This document shows positions 25,577-34,533 of a stretch of DNA of 64,000 nucleotides, in pieces. Under the pieces are notes generated by a model. The model worked only from the letters and a program-made list of their open reading frames with translations. It did not search any database and was not told the DNA's origin. The translations under genes and the position numbers were made by a program. Location: positions 92,384-156,383 of the forward strand of contig CAVVDR010000005.1 in the NCBI GenBank assembly GCA_963746955.1, written 5' to 3'. Numbering within the stretch: position 1 is the first letter of the stretch; each line of letters opens with the position of its first letter. Source of the DNA: DASQBT01 sp963746955 (lineage in GTDB: Bacteria; Pseudomonadota; Gammaproteobacteria; Burkholderiales; Thiobacillaceae).

Positions 25577-26140
25577 ATGCAGACCACCGAAATTACCGAG
25601 GATATGATATTCGAATGCTTCGCCGCCGCAAAGCAGTCTGGAGACTGTGGCAAGACTGCCGCGTCCTTCGTGGACGTGGAGGAATACGAGAACCAAATTA
25701 TGTATCCTGAATTTGCGCGCTGGGCAGACAAGGCGGGCTATCCCGACCTCGCCCGATTGTTCCGTCGTGTCGCCGGCGAAGAAAAGCTGCACGCAGTATG
25801 GTTGCGCGAGCTTTATGATGACCTCGGTGTGCCGGCCCGTGGCGAGGATACGCAGCGCGCCATTGACGCGCTCAACACCATTCAGGCCAACTGCGACTCC
25901 CTCATTGCCATGAATCCTGCCGGCGTGGTTGAAAAGGCGCTTCACGTGGCTGTTCGTGTCGAGGAACGCGAAGCGCTCGGCATCTATCCTCGTTTCCGTG
26001 ACCAGGCCATGGCCGAAGGCAAGGAGGCGGCGGCGAAGGTTTACCAGCGCGTGATCGACTCCGAAACGCAGCACGCGGAGTGGTTCAAGGGCGCACTGGC
26101 CGCCTTTCCGCGCGCTACCGGCGCCTCAATGGCGGCATGA
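25577..26140 (+). CDS. Rubrerythrin-like ferritin-fold di-iron protein
   Basis: 187 aa with the four-helix rubrerythrin fold. The paired Glu/ExxH motifs are visible (YENQIMYPEFARWA; GEEKLHAVW; RVEEREALGIYPRF; DSETQHAEWF). The C-terminal rubredoxin domain is absent. Such proteins reduce peroxide in anaerobes and microaerophiles, which would protect the oxygen-sensitive enzymes nearby. Its stop overlaps the next ATG. Confidence 0.9.
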   Translation: MQTTEITEDMIFECFAAAKQSGDCGKTAASFVDVEEYENQIMYPEFARWADKAGYPDLARLFRRVAGEEKLHAVWLRELYDDLGVPARGEDTQRAIDALNTIQANCDSLIAMNPAGVVEKALHVAVRVEEREALGIYPRFRDQAMAEGKEAAAKVYQRVIDSETQHAEWFKGALAAFPRATGASMAA

Positions 26141-27018
26141 GCGCTGCTTTGGGTGCCCTTGGGGCGCCCAAAGCAGGATGGTGGCGGGCGCTCAACCCCG
26201 CCATCTATCTCGTCTCCATTTTGCCCGGAGTCGCGGTATGGAGGCTTGCCGGCACCACGGACGGTACGCACTATGCCCTGCTTGCAGCCACTGTCGCGGT
26301 CGTGTTGCTACAGCATTCCATCAATGTGTTAAACGACGTAAGCGACTGGCGCCTGGGAGCCGATGCCGAGAAGTGGGATTCCTGGGTGCGAGCCCACGGT
26401 GAGAACCTGACGCTCGCCAGTCTCCATGGCTGGCTGAGTTTCCTTGCCGGCGGACTGTTGGGGCTGGGCGTGCTCTACCTGTCAGCGCGCCTCTGGATCC
26501 TGGCCATCGCGCTGCCCATGGTGGGCCTCGGCTATTGGTACAACTCCGGCAAGAAACCGCTGTCCTACACCCGCATGGGCGAATGGGTCACGGGACTTTG
26601 CTATGGCCCAGGCGTGGTCGGCTGCCTGTGGCTGCTCAGCGGGACGCCGATTGATGGCCGCTGTGTGCTGGCCATGGCCGCTTTTGCCGCCCTTGCCGTG
26701 GCCCTGCTGTTCTCCCACCAGCCGCCGCAGATCGAATCCGACCGGCAAGCCGGCAAACACTCTTTTGCGGTCCGCTTCGGTGCCCGGCAGACCTATCGTG
26801 CTTCGCGCCTGTTGTTCATGATTTTCCTCCTCACCTATGGCTTGAGCCTAGGAGCCCGCCTGGATTCAGTTGTCCTGATCGTTACTTACTGCGTCGCTGC
26901 GGGGATTGCTGTGGTTGCCACGCTGCGTAAGAATCCAAATCCAAAACTAATCCTGCTGCTCGCCACGGCAGTGGTGACATTGACGGTAATCGTAGGCCCG
27001 GCAGCAGCGCTCGCCTGA
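26137..27018 (+). CDS. UbiA-family prenyltransferase
   Basis: About 293 aa from ATG 26137 (ATGA overlap with rubrerythrin). Around eight hydrophobic helices. The first Asp-rich motif is NDVSDWRLGAD, the second is QIESDRQAGK. The family attaches polyprenyl chains to aromatic rings (MenA, UbiA) or makes related lipids. Translational coupling to rubrerythrin is unusual and no other quinone genes are here, so the product is unknown. Confidence 0.85.
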   Translation: MSAALGALGAPKAGWWRALNPAIYLVSILPGVAVWRLAGTTDGTHYALLAATVAVVLLQHSINVLNDVSDWRLGADAEKWDSWVRAHGENLTLASLHGWLSFLAGGLLGLGVLYLSARLWILAIALPMVGLGYWYNSGKKPLSYTRMGEWVTGLCYGPGVVGCLWLLSGTPIDGRCVLAMAAFAALAVALLFSHQPPQIESDRQAGKHSFAVRFGARQTYRASRLLFMIFLLTYGLSLGARLDSVVLIVTYCVAAGIAVVATLRKNPNPKLILLLATAVVTLTVIVGPAAALA

Positions 27019-27244
27019 CACTGCTTTGAAGTGCCCATACTTCCTGAAGCGTGGCAAAATTGCCGCCATCGTCAATCGATTGCTTGGCATATGCTCAAAG
27101 AGGCGAACGGGCGGGAAAGAAGTTGGGATTCAATTTCCGATGGCAACAGGGCGATGCCAGGCCCGCCTGCCGCGCTTGCCTTCCGCATCGGGCAACACCC
27201 ACTGATATCAGTCCCAGGCGTGCAATTCCTTCATTGATACGCTG

Positions 27245-29173
27245 ATGTTTCGCGCCCAACCCCTTTACCACATGACCCTATGGTGCCTGGCCAGCGAAGT
27301 CCAGGACGTCGCGCTCCTGCTGGCCCGCGAAGGCGTGTATTGCCCGGCGTCGGACCCGAGTGCCGGGCCGCCCGGCGCGAAGTGGGAGGAATACCGTGAC
27401 ACCTATGCGGAAGCCCGCACCCGTTTGGACAAGATTCTGCACATCTGCGACATGCGCGCCCCCCCGCCCATTCCTGCCGATGCCCTGGCACCCTCGCTGC
27501 AGGAAATGCACCTCATAAACAGTGAGCTCAAGGAAGTGTGGCGGGTCTGCGCCGAAAGCCAGATGCTGGAAGACGAAGTGGAACGGGAGCGGCGCGAGCT
27601 CGCATCGCTGGAAGAAACCTATGCCCGGTTGCGCGGCCTGCACCAGGACATAACCACCTTGTTGAAGCCCGAGGCGATGATCAGAGCACGCATCGGCCAG
27701 GTTCCGAATTCCAATGTCCGGCGCCTGCAGGAAGCCCTGGGCCTGGCGGGATATCTTCTGTTGCCATTTGACCAGATCGGGGCCCAGACTTTTGCCCTGA
27801 TTGCCGGCCCGCGCAATAAGGGTGAACTGGGGGATCTGCTTGCGCAGGCCGGGTGGCGTAACTTGCCCATCCCGCCCGAATTGCAGACCCGGCCGGAAAA
27901 CGCGGAAGCCTATTTGCAGGCACAGAAGCAACGGCTGAAGGAAAAATTAAATGTTCAGCGCGAGCTGAGAAAGCACAGCCTGGACCATTACCGCGACCAG
28001 ATCCGGCAAGCCTGGATGTGCCTGACCCTGGCCCAGCCACTGGCCGAATCCGCCCTCGGCGCGCTCAAGGATAGGGGTGCGCTAATGGTATTGAGCGGCT
28101 GGCTTCCGCGCAGTGCCCTGCCTGCGCTTGGGACGGCCCTGGATCACCACTTTCCCCAGCGCCATGTTCTGAGCGTCCGCGAGCCTGGACTGCGGGAAGC
28201 TGCGCCCATACCCTCCCTGCTGAACTATCCGGTCTGGCTCAAACCCTATATCCCTTTGGTGCGCAGTTATGGCGTACCGCGCTATGGCGAATTTGACCCG
28301 GCCCTGCTGTTTGCCATTTCCTATGTGCTGCTGTTTGGCGCCATGTTCGGCGACGTGGGCCACGGTGCTGCCTTGATGGGGCTTGCCCTTATTCTCCGCG
28401 GCAAGCTCGCCTGGCTGCGCGCCGTTGGCCTGCTGGCGGGCGCCTCGGCCTGTGTATTCGGCGTGCTGTATGGCAGCGTCTTCGGCTTTGAGAACCTGAT
28501 CGAGCCGCTCTGGATGTCGCCCATGCATGATGCCGGCCGCATGCTTGAACTCGCCATCTTGAGCGGCGTCGGGTTCATCACCGCCACCTTCCTGATCAAT
28601 ATTTATAACCGTCTGGTGCGTGGCCAGTTGACGCACGCGCTGTTTGACGGCCATGCGCTGGCAGGTCTGCTGTTTTACGCCGGGGCCGTGCTGGGACTGG
28701 GCAATCTGATCCATGGACAGAAATTCGGCGTCTTCAGTGCCGCTGCCAGCTTAAGCGGACTGGCCCTCATTGCCCTGCGCCACTGGAGTACCAGCCGGGC
28801 TGCAGTGGCGGAACGGTTGCTGGTGACGCTAATCGAGACCCTGGAAACCGCCACCAACCTATTTGCCAATACCTTGTCCTTCCTGCGCGTGGCTGCGTTC
28901 AGCCTCAACCATGTGGCGCTTGCGCTGGCCGTATTCACCTTGGCCAACAGTCTGGGCGCGGCAGGCCACGCAGTCACGGTGGTCATCGGCAATGTGGTTA
29001 TCATTGCGCTGGAGGGCGGCATCGTGGCCATTCAAGCCCTGCGGCTGATGTATTACGAAGGCTTTTCCCGCTTCTTCAGCGGTGACGGGGTCGAATTCAA
29101 ACCCCTGGCGTTTGGGACAGGTGTTCACGCTCTCGCTGGTCGCAAAGGGCGGTTCGCATTCAAGTCGGGTTAA
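27245..29173 (+). CDS. ntpI: A/V-type ATPase subunit I (membrane stator, a-subunit)
   Basis: 642 aa. The N-terminal ~310 residues are soluble and helical; the C-terminal half is the membrane domain with about seven to eight helices (SYVLLFGAMFGDVGHGAAL, SFLRVAAFSLNHVALAL are family hallmarks, the latter carrying the channel region). Starts the seven-gene block I-K-F-E-A-B-D. Subunits C and G/H are at 9605-10982, on the far side of the second hydrogenase and sulfur genes. Confidence 0.95.
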   Translation: MFRAQPLYHMTLWCLASEVQDVALLLAREGVYCPASDPSAGPPGAKWEEYRDTYAEARTRLDKILHICDMRAPPPIPADALAPSLQEMHLINSELKEVWRVCAESQMLEDEVERERRELASLEETYARLRGLHQDITTLLKPEAMIRARIGQVPNSNVRRLQEALGLAGYLLLPFDQIGAQTFALIAGPRNKGELGDLLAQAGWRNLPIPPELQTRPENAEAYLQAQKQRLKEKLNVQRELRKHSLDHYRDQIRQAWMCLTLAQPLAESALGALKDRGALMVLSGWLPRSALPALGTALDHHFPQRHVLSVREPGLREAAPIPSLLNYPVWLKPYIPLVRSYGVPRYGEFDPALLFAISYVLLFGAMFGDVGHGAALMGLALILRGKLAWLRAVGLLAGASACVFGVLYGSVFGFENLIEPLWMSPMHDAGRMLELAILSGVGFITATFLINIYNRLVRGQLTHALFDGHALAGLLFYAGAVLGLGNLIHGQKFGVFSAAASLSGLALIALRHWSTSRAAVAERLLVTLIETLETATNLFANTLSFLRVAAFSLNHVALALAVFTLANSLGAAGHAVTVVIGNVVIIALEGGIVAIQALRLMYYEGFSRFFSGDGVEFKPLAFGTGVHALAGRKGRFAFKSG

Positions 29174-29195
29174 TGAAAGAACAAGGAGAATTTCC

Positions 29196-29639
29196 ATGCT
29201 GTGGCTGATCGGATTGATGGGGTTTTGCGTGGCTGGACTCATATTCACCGGCATCGTGCTGGAATTCGTTCCCCGGCCACTGCCGTCCGGCGCTCCTCGC
29301 TGGATGAAGCGCGGCATGCTGGCTAATGTGTTGATTTACGCCGTGGCTTTGGCCGGGGTTCTGTTGATTGGCACGAATGACGTGCTGGCCGCTGAACCGG
29401 TTGTTCCGCTACGGGACATTTCTCTTGGCATGGGCCTCGCCCTGCTGGGCATAGGCCTGCCCACCGGCCTTGCGGCCATTGGCGCAGCCATCGCCCTGGG
29501 CCCGATCGGCTCTGCCGCGCTGGCCGTGCTGGCGGAAAAACCCGAACTCTTTGGCCGCACACTCATCTACCTTGGCCTGGCGGAAGGGATTGCAATCTAT
29601 GGCCTGGTCATGTCCATCCTCCTGCTGGGCAAGCTCTAG
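29196..29639 (+). CDS. ntpK: A/V-type ATPase subunit K (rotor ring proteolipid)
   Basis: 147 aa from ATG 29196 with AAGGAG upstream. Four hydrophobic helices. The second hairpin is a normal c-subunit (DISLGMGLALLGIGLPTG; GLAEGIAIYGLVMS), with the ion-carrying Glu in LAEG. The first hairpin (LWLIGLMGFCVAGLIF; LANVLIYAVALAGVLL) has no membrane Glu in an equivalent position. It is therefore a duplicated-looking subunit with a single ion site, or a one-hairpin subunit with an unrelated leader. Confidence 0.9.
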   Translation: MLWLIGLMGFCVAGLIFTGIVLEFVPRPLPSGAPRWMKRGMLANVLIYAVALAGVLLIGTNDVLAAEPVVPLRDISLGMGLALLGIGLPTGLAAIGAAIALGPIGSAALAVLAEKPELFGRTLIYLGLAEGIAIYGLVMSILLLGKL

Positions 29640-29640
29640 A

Positions 29641-30057
29641 ATGACGGCTGATCAAGTTCTTTCTGAGCCCAGGCTAGCCTCTGGTCCTTCTGGTTCCGCC
29701 CGACTTGTGGTGTTGGGCAGTGCGGGGCTGACCGAAGGATTCAGCCTCATTGGCGCGGAAGTCTATCCCCAGGCGGACCATGCAAAAGTTGAACAGGTGC
29801 TGGAAAGTCTGGTGAAACAAGGTGCCGAAGCACTTGTGCTACTGGAAACCAGTCTGGCCCACGGCACTGGACCCTGGCTCAATCGCCTGCGCAACGAAGG
29901 CGGTCGCATTCTGATTACCGAACTGCCTGCCTTGAGCGCGCCGCAGGATTACACCCCAGCTGTGGATGAAATCGTGCGAAACGTGTTGGGGACCGAAGCC
30001 ATGAAGGAGTTTGCGGGCATGCAAGACTGGTCCGGCTCCACCATGGACAGAGAATGA
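29641..30057 (+). CDS. A/V-type ATPase subunit F
   Basis: 138 aa starting one base after the subunit K stop. The Rossmann-like text RLVVLGSAGLTEGFSLIGAEV and ALVLLETSLA match the subunit F fold, the regulatory central-stalk subunit. The N-terminal ~20 residues are extra. It overlaps subunit E by 4 bases. Confidence 0.85.
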   Translation: MTADQVLSEPRLASGPSGSARLVVLGSAGLTEGFSLIGAEVYPQADHAKVEQVLESLVKQGAEALVLLETSLAHGTGPWLNRLRNEGGRILITELPALSAPQDYTPAVDEIVRNVLGTEAMKEFAGMQDWSGSTMDRE

Positions 30058-30710
30058 GCGTGGAAAGTGGATCACAGGTTGATCAACTGGAACAGGCGCT
30101 GTTGAGCCAGGCTCAGTCCCTGGCGCGGGAAGAGCTGCGCAATGCGGCAGTGGCCTGCAGCCGCATCCGCAACGAGGCGGCTGCCCGGCTAAAACTGTTG
30201 GAAGAACGGGAAACCCTGGCAGCCAAATCGGATGCGGAGCGGCTCGTCCGCCGCCAGACCCAGGCCGAGGAAACCCGCTTGTCCGGCGAACTGGACCGGC
30301 TGCGCTGGACCCTGTCCGAGACCGTACTCAGCCAGGTCAAGGAAGCCCTGGGCGCCTTGACCCAGGACCCCGAACATTATTTTCCGGTGCTGTCCGGATT
30401 TCTGGCCGAAGCTGCGCGCGAACTTCCGCCCGGCCCCCTGGTAGCGGAAGTCAACGGCGCCGACCTTGATCGGCTGCGTCCGCTGTGGCCGGAATGGTTA
30501 CATCAGACAGCTCCGGACCGCCAGGTGGAACTGGCCGCTCATGGTCTGCCCAGTTTGGGCGGCATACGCATCCGCACTGCCAACAATCGGGCTCGGCTGG
30601 ATCAAACGTTTGAAGCTCGCCTCAACCGACTGGCGGAAGACCTGGCCCGCAGCGCCATGGAAAAGCTGTTCGCCGGCAAGCCGAATCTGGACCAACTGAT
30701 TCAACTCTAG
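30054..30710 (+). CDS. ntpE: A/V-type ATPase subunit E (peripheral stalk)
   Basis: 218 aa: a long N-terminal coiled coil (residues ~5-90) followed by a globular C-terminal domain ending LARSAMEKLFAGKPN. It partners the G/H-like protein. The position between F and A in the operon supports the call. Confidence 0.88.
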   Translation: MSVESGSQVDQLEQALLSQAQSLAREELRNAAVACSRIRNEAAARLKLLEERETLAAKSDAERLVRRQTQAEETRLSGELDRLRWTLSETVLSQVKEALGALTQDPEHYFPVLSGFLAEAARELPPGPLVAEVNGADLDRLRPLWPEWLHQTAPDRQVELAAHGLPSLGGIRIRTANNRARLDQTFEARLNRLAEDLARSAMEKLFAGKPNLDQLIQL

Positions 30711-30719
30711 ACTGGAACC

Positions 30720-32507
30720 GTGGGCAAAATCCTCGAAATCAACGGGCCGCTGGTAAAGCTTGAACTTCCCCAGACCATGATCGGTGAACAGGTCCGGGTC
30801 GGCAGACTGCGCCTGGTCGGCGAAGTCATTGCTCGTGAGGGCGACACCGCACTGGCCCAGCTTTATGAGAACACAGAAGGACTGCGCCCCGGTGAAACAG
30901 CAGAAGGGTTGGGTTATCCGCTTTCGGTGGAACTGGGACCGGGTTTGCTGGGAACCATCTTTGACGGGATCCAGCGTCCACTTCATGCAGTCCGCGCGCT
31001 GAGCGGCGATTACATTGCGCGTGGGATCGAAGTGGCCGCACTGCCACGCGACAAACGCTGGTCCTTCGTGCCCAACCCGCAACTGCTGAACACGCAGTTG
31101 AAGGGCGGCGAAATACTCGGAACAGTACAGGAAACCACCAGCAGCGAGCACCGCATCCTGGCCCCACCGGACGCGGCAGGCGAGCTGGTGGATCTCGCTT
31201 CTCGCGGCGAATACGGCGTGGAAGACATCATCGCCCACCTGCGCATGGCGGACGGCACGATGCGCGAATTGCGGCTGTTCCATCGTTGGCCGGTGCGCAC
31301 CCCGCGCCCCTACCGCGGACGCAATCATGCGGTCGAGCCGCTGCTCACCGGCCAGCGCATCCTCGACACCTTCTATCCGCTGCTCAAGGGCGGCAAGGCA
31401 GCCATTCCCGGGCCATTCGGGGCGGGCAAGACCATGCTGCAGCACCAGATCGCGCGCTGGTGCAATGCCCAGATTGTGATCTTCGTCGGCTGCGGTGAAC
31501 GCGGCAATGAGCTGACCGACATTCTTGAATCCATGCCCCTGCTCACCGACCCGCACACCGGCCGGCCCCTGATGGAACGCACCCTGCTGGTGGCCAATAC
31601 CTCCAACATGCCGGTGGTGGCACGCGAAGCCTCGATCTATGTGGGGATCACTCTGGCCGAATATTTCCGCGATCAGGGCTACGACGTGGTCATGGTCGCC
31701 GACTCTACCAGCCGCTGGGCCGAGGCCTTGCGGGAAGTTGCCGGTCGCCTGGGACACATGCCTGTGGAAGAAGGTTATCCAGCCTATCTGGGTTCGCGGC
31801 TGGCAGCCTTTTACGAACGGGCCGGCCGGGTGGAGACGCTTTCTGGAAGCCATGGCTCGGTCACTCTGATCGGAGCGATTTCGCCTCCTGGAGGAGATTT
31901 TTCCGAACCGGTGACCAGCCACACCAAGGAGATCATTCAAACCTTCTGGGCCCTTTCGAAGGAGCTGGCCGATGCTCGCCATTACCCGGCCATCGACTGG
32001 CTGGAGAGCTTCTCCGGCTATGTGGGCCCGGCCGCCAAGTGGTGGACGGAAAATGTGGATCGAAATTGGGAACAAGCCCGGACCCGGGCTCTGGCCCTGC
32101 TGATCCAGTCGGAAGAATTGCAGCGCATCGTCAATCTGGTCGGCGTGGAAGCCCTGTCCAGTGAGCAGCGCTGGACCCTCGAAGGCGCCTCCCTGCTCAA
32201 GGAGGGCCTGCTGCAACAAAGCGCAGTTGACGAAGTGGACAGCTATTGCGGCCCGCAAAAACAGTTTGTCCTGCTTGCGGGGCTGCTCGGCCTTTATGCC
32301 GAGGGCCTTAAATTGGTCAAGGATGGCGCGCCGGTCCAGCGCCTGCTGCAGCTTCCATTGCTGGCCCAGGCCAGGCGCTGGAAAAATCAGTTCACCGAGG
32401 ATCAACGGCACGAGCTGGAGGAAAAGATCGCCGCCGCCGTGGGAGAAATAGACAAGCTCAGGCTGGACTATCCGCCCCAGCCCACCAATTTAGAACACTC
32501 AACGTGA
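30720..32507 (+). CDS. ntpA: A/V-type ATPase catalytic subunit A
   Basis: 595 aa, GTG start. The P-loop is GPFGAGKT in the typical A-subunit context (KGGKAAIPGPFGAGKTMLQHQ); the long non-homologous insertion of A subunits (~residues 100-190), GERGNELTD and DSTSRWAEAL are present. It hydrolyses or makes ATP on the cytoplasmic head. Overlaps subunit B by 4 bases. Confidence 0.97.
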   Translation: MGKILEINGPLVKLELPQTMIGEQVRVGRLRLVGEVIAREGDTALAQLYENTEGLRPGETAEGLGYPLSVELGPGLLGTIFDGIQRPLHAVRALSGDYIARGIEVAALPRDKRWSFVPNPQLLNTQLKGGEILGTVQETTSSEHRILAPPDAAGELVDLASRGEYGVEDIIAHLRMADGTMRELRLFHRWPVRTPRPYRGRNHAVEPLLTGQRILDTFYPLLKGGKAAIPGPFGAGKTMLQHQIARWCNAQIVIFVGCGERGNELTDILESMPLLTDPHTGRPLMERTLLVANTSNMPVVAREASIYVGITLAEYFRDQGYDVVMVADSTSRWAEALREVAGRLGHMPVEEGYPAYLGSRLAAFYERAGRVETLSGSHGSVTLIGAISPPGGDFSEPVTSHTKEIIQTFWALSKELADARHYPAIDWLESFSGYVGPAAKWWTENVDRNWEQARTRALALLIQSEELQRIVNLVGVEALSSEQRWTLEGASLLKEGLLQQSAVDEVDSYCGPQKQFVLLAGLLGLYAEGLKLVKDGAPVQRLLQLPLLAQARRWKNQFTEDQRHELEEKIAAAVGEIDKLRLDYPPQPTNLEHST

Positions 32508-33913
32508 AGAACATTGAATACCGCACCTGCGCCTCCGCCCAAGGGGGGCTCATCGTTATGAAGGGGGTGCCCAGCATTTCCGCCGGCAGCCTGGTCAGCC
32601 TGCGGGACCACACGGGCCGGCTGCGCACCGGTCTGGTAATCCGCACCGCAGAAGACAGCGTCCTGGTTGAAGTCTTCGAAGGCACCGATGACATCGACCT
32701 GGAACACACCTGGATCCGGTTTCTCGACGAGCCCTTCAGCCTGCCGGTTTCCCGCGGCATACTTGGCCGCACCTTCAACGGCGCAGGCCAGCCGCGCGAT
32801 GGCCGGCCGCCCATCATTTCCGCCGACCGGCGCAACGTCAACGGCTCCCCGGTCAACCCGGCCGCGCGCGCCTATCCGCGCGAATTCATCCAGACCGGCA
32901 TCTCCGCCATCGATGGTATGAACTCGCTCACGCGCGGGCAGAAACTGCCAATTTTTTCCGGCGGCGGTCTGCCGCACAACCGCGTGGCCGCGCAGATCGT
33001 GCGGCAAGCGAAGTTGTTAGGGGAGAGCGCAGCGGACTTCGTCGTCGTGTTTGCCGCCTTCGGCGTGCCCAGCACCGATGCGCGCTTCTTCCAGGAGAGC
33101 TTTGAGGAAAGCGGCGTATTGAACAAGGTGGTGGTATTCCTCAACCTGGCCGACGAGCCGGTGATCGAACGCCTGCTCACGCCCCGCGTGGCGCTGACCG
33201 CCGCCGAATACCTGGCGCACGAGCTGGACTACCACGTGCTGGTGGTGATGACAGACATGACGGCGTATGCCGAGGCGCTACGCGAAGTCGCCGTGCTGCG
33301 CGGGGACGTGCCGGCGCGCAAGGGCTATCCGGGCTATCTGTATTCCGACCTGGCGGAACTCTACGAGCGCGCGGGCAAGATCAAGGACCGGCGCGGCTCG
33401 ATTACGCTGATCCCGGTGCTGTCCATGCCCTCCGACGACATTACCCATCCGATTCCCGATCTCACCGGCTACATCACCGAGGGCCAAATCGTGCTCTCCC
33501 GCGAGCTGGCTGGCCAGGGTATCTATCCGCCAGTCGCGGTGCTGCCTTCCTTGTCGCGCTTGATGAAGGACGGCATCGGCAAGAACGACACGCGCGAGGA
33601 CCATCCCCATGTCGCCAGCCAGTTGTTTGCCAGCTATGCCAAAGCGCTGGAAGTGCGCGGCCTGGCCGCCATCATCGGCGCTGAAGAGTTAGGCGAATCC
33701 GACCAGCGCTATCTGGCCTTCGCCGATGCCTTCGAAAGGAACTTCATTCGTCAGGACGACGCCGAGGACCGCAGCGTTTTCGAAACCCTCAATCTGGCCT
33801 GGGATCTGCTCTCCATGCTGCCGCCGGACTTGCTGGTCAGGGTCAGCGAAGCCGAGCTTGCGCAGTATCACACTTGGCAAAGCCTGCCAAGATCCGAATC
33901 GGCCTCCGCGTGA
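32504..33913 (+). CDS. ntpB: A/V-type ATPase regulatory subunit B
   Basis: 469 aa from a GTG overlapping the subunit A stop. It has the degenerate nucleotide site FSGGGLPHNRVAAQI instead of a P-loop, and LVVMTDMTAYAEALRE, as in archaeal/bacterial B subunits. It alternates with A in the head hexamer. Confidence 0.97.
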   Translation: MKNIEYRTCASAQGGLIVMKGVPSISAGSLVSLRDHTGRLRTGLVIRTAEDSVLVEVFEGTDDIDLEHTWIRFLDEPFSLPVSRGILGRTFNGAGQPRDGRPPIISADRRNVNGSPVNPAARAYPREFIQTGISAIDGMNSLTRGQKLPIFSGGGLPHNRVAAQIVRQAKLLGESAADFVVVFAAFGVPSTDARFFQESFEESGVLNKVVVFLNLADEPVIERLLTPRVALTAAEYLAHELDYHVLVVMTDMTAYAEALREVAVLRGDVPARKGYPGYLYSDLAELYERAGKIKDRRGSITLIPVLSMPSDDITHPIPDLTGYITEGQIVLSRELAGQGIYPPVAVLPSLSRLMKDGIGKNDTREDHPHVASQLFASYAKALEVRGLAAIIGAEELGESDQRYLAFADAFERNFIRQDDAEDRSVFETLNLAWDLLSMLPPDLLVRVSEAELAQYHTWQSLPRSESASA

Positions 33914-34533
33914 AGAAAGGCCTCTCGCTTCCGCCGACCAAGAGCGTCCTGCTGCAGGTCCGCCGCGAGTTGCGTTTTCTGGAGCAAGGCCAGCAGATGC
34001 TGGAAAAGAAACGCGATCTGCTAACCCGCCTGATCTACGAACGGCTGGCCGTGTATCGCAAGCTGCGCGCCCAGGCAGCCGAGGAACTCCAGCGCGCCTA
34101 TTACTGGCTGGGCATCGTGCAGATGCGCATGGGCAGCCAGATGCTGCGCCAGACTGCGGTAGGCTTGCAACCTGCGGTCAACCTCAAGATCACCGCACGT
34201 TCCAGCGTGGGCGTGGAATACCCCAGCGTCAGCGCCAGCCCACTGCCCTTGCAGCCGGTAGGCTTGATGTGGACCGATGTAAGTTTCGACGAAGCGCGCC
34301 TGCGTCTGCGCGAACTGATCTTGACGCTCGCCCAACTGGGCGAGGCGGAGAACGCGCTGTGGCGGCTTCTCGCCGCCAGCCGCAAGACGCGCAAGCGGGT
34401 CAACGCGCTCAAGTACAACATCATCCCGCGCTATCAGACTACGCTGCAGCACATTCGCCAGGTGCTGGAGGAAGATGAGAGAAATACGCTATTTCAGGTG
34501 AAGCTGCTGCAGGCTAGGCAAACAGCGGGATAG
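33910..34533 (+). CDS. ntpD: A/V-type ATPase subunit D (central stalk)
   Basis: About 207 aa. I chose the GTG at 33910 (MKKGLSLPPTKSVLLQVRREL), which overlaps the subunit B stop, because subunit D proteins begin with this helix (xPTxxxLLxxRREL); an upstream TTG at 33874 is also in frame. The coiled coil with a C-terminal RVNALKYNIIPRYQTTLQHI is the family hallmark. Last gene of the ATPase operon. Confidence 0.93.
   Translation: MKKGLSLPPTKSVLLQVRRELRFLEQGQQMLEKKRDLLTRLIYERLAVYRKLRAQAAEELQRAYYWLGIVQMRMGSQMLRQTAVGLQPAVNLKITARSSVGVEYPSVSASPLPLQPVGLMWTDVSFDEARLRLRELILTLAQLGEAENALWRLLAASRKTRKRVNALKYNIIPRYQTTLQHIRQVLEEDERNTLFQVKLLQARQTAG

Noticed and set aside
30498..32411. 637-codon open frame on the minus strand
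   Set aside because: Antisense to ATPase subunit A, which has its P-loop and normal length.
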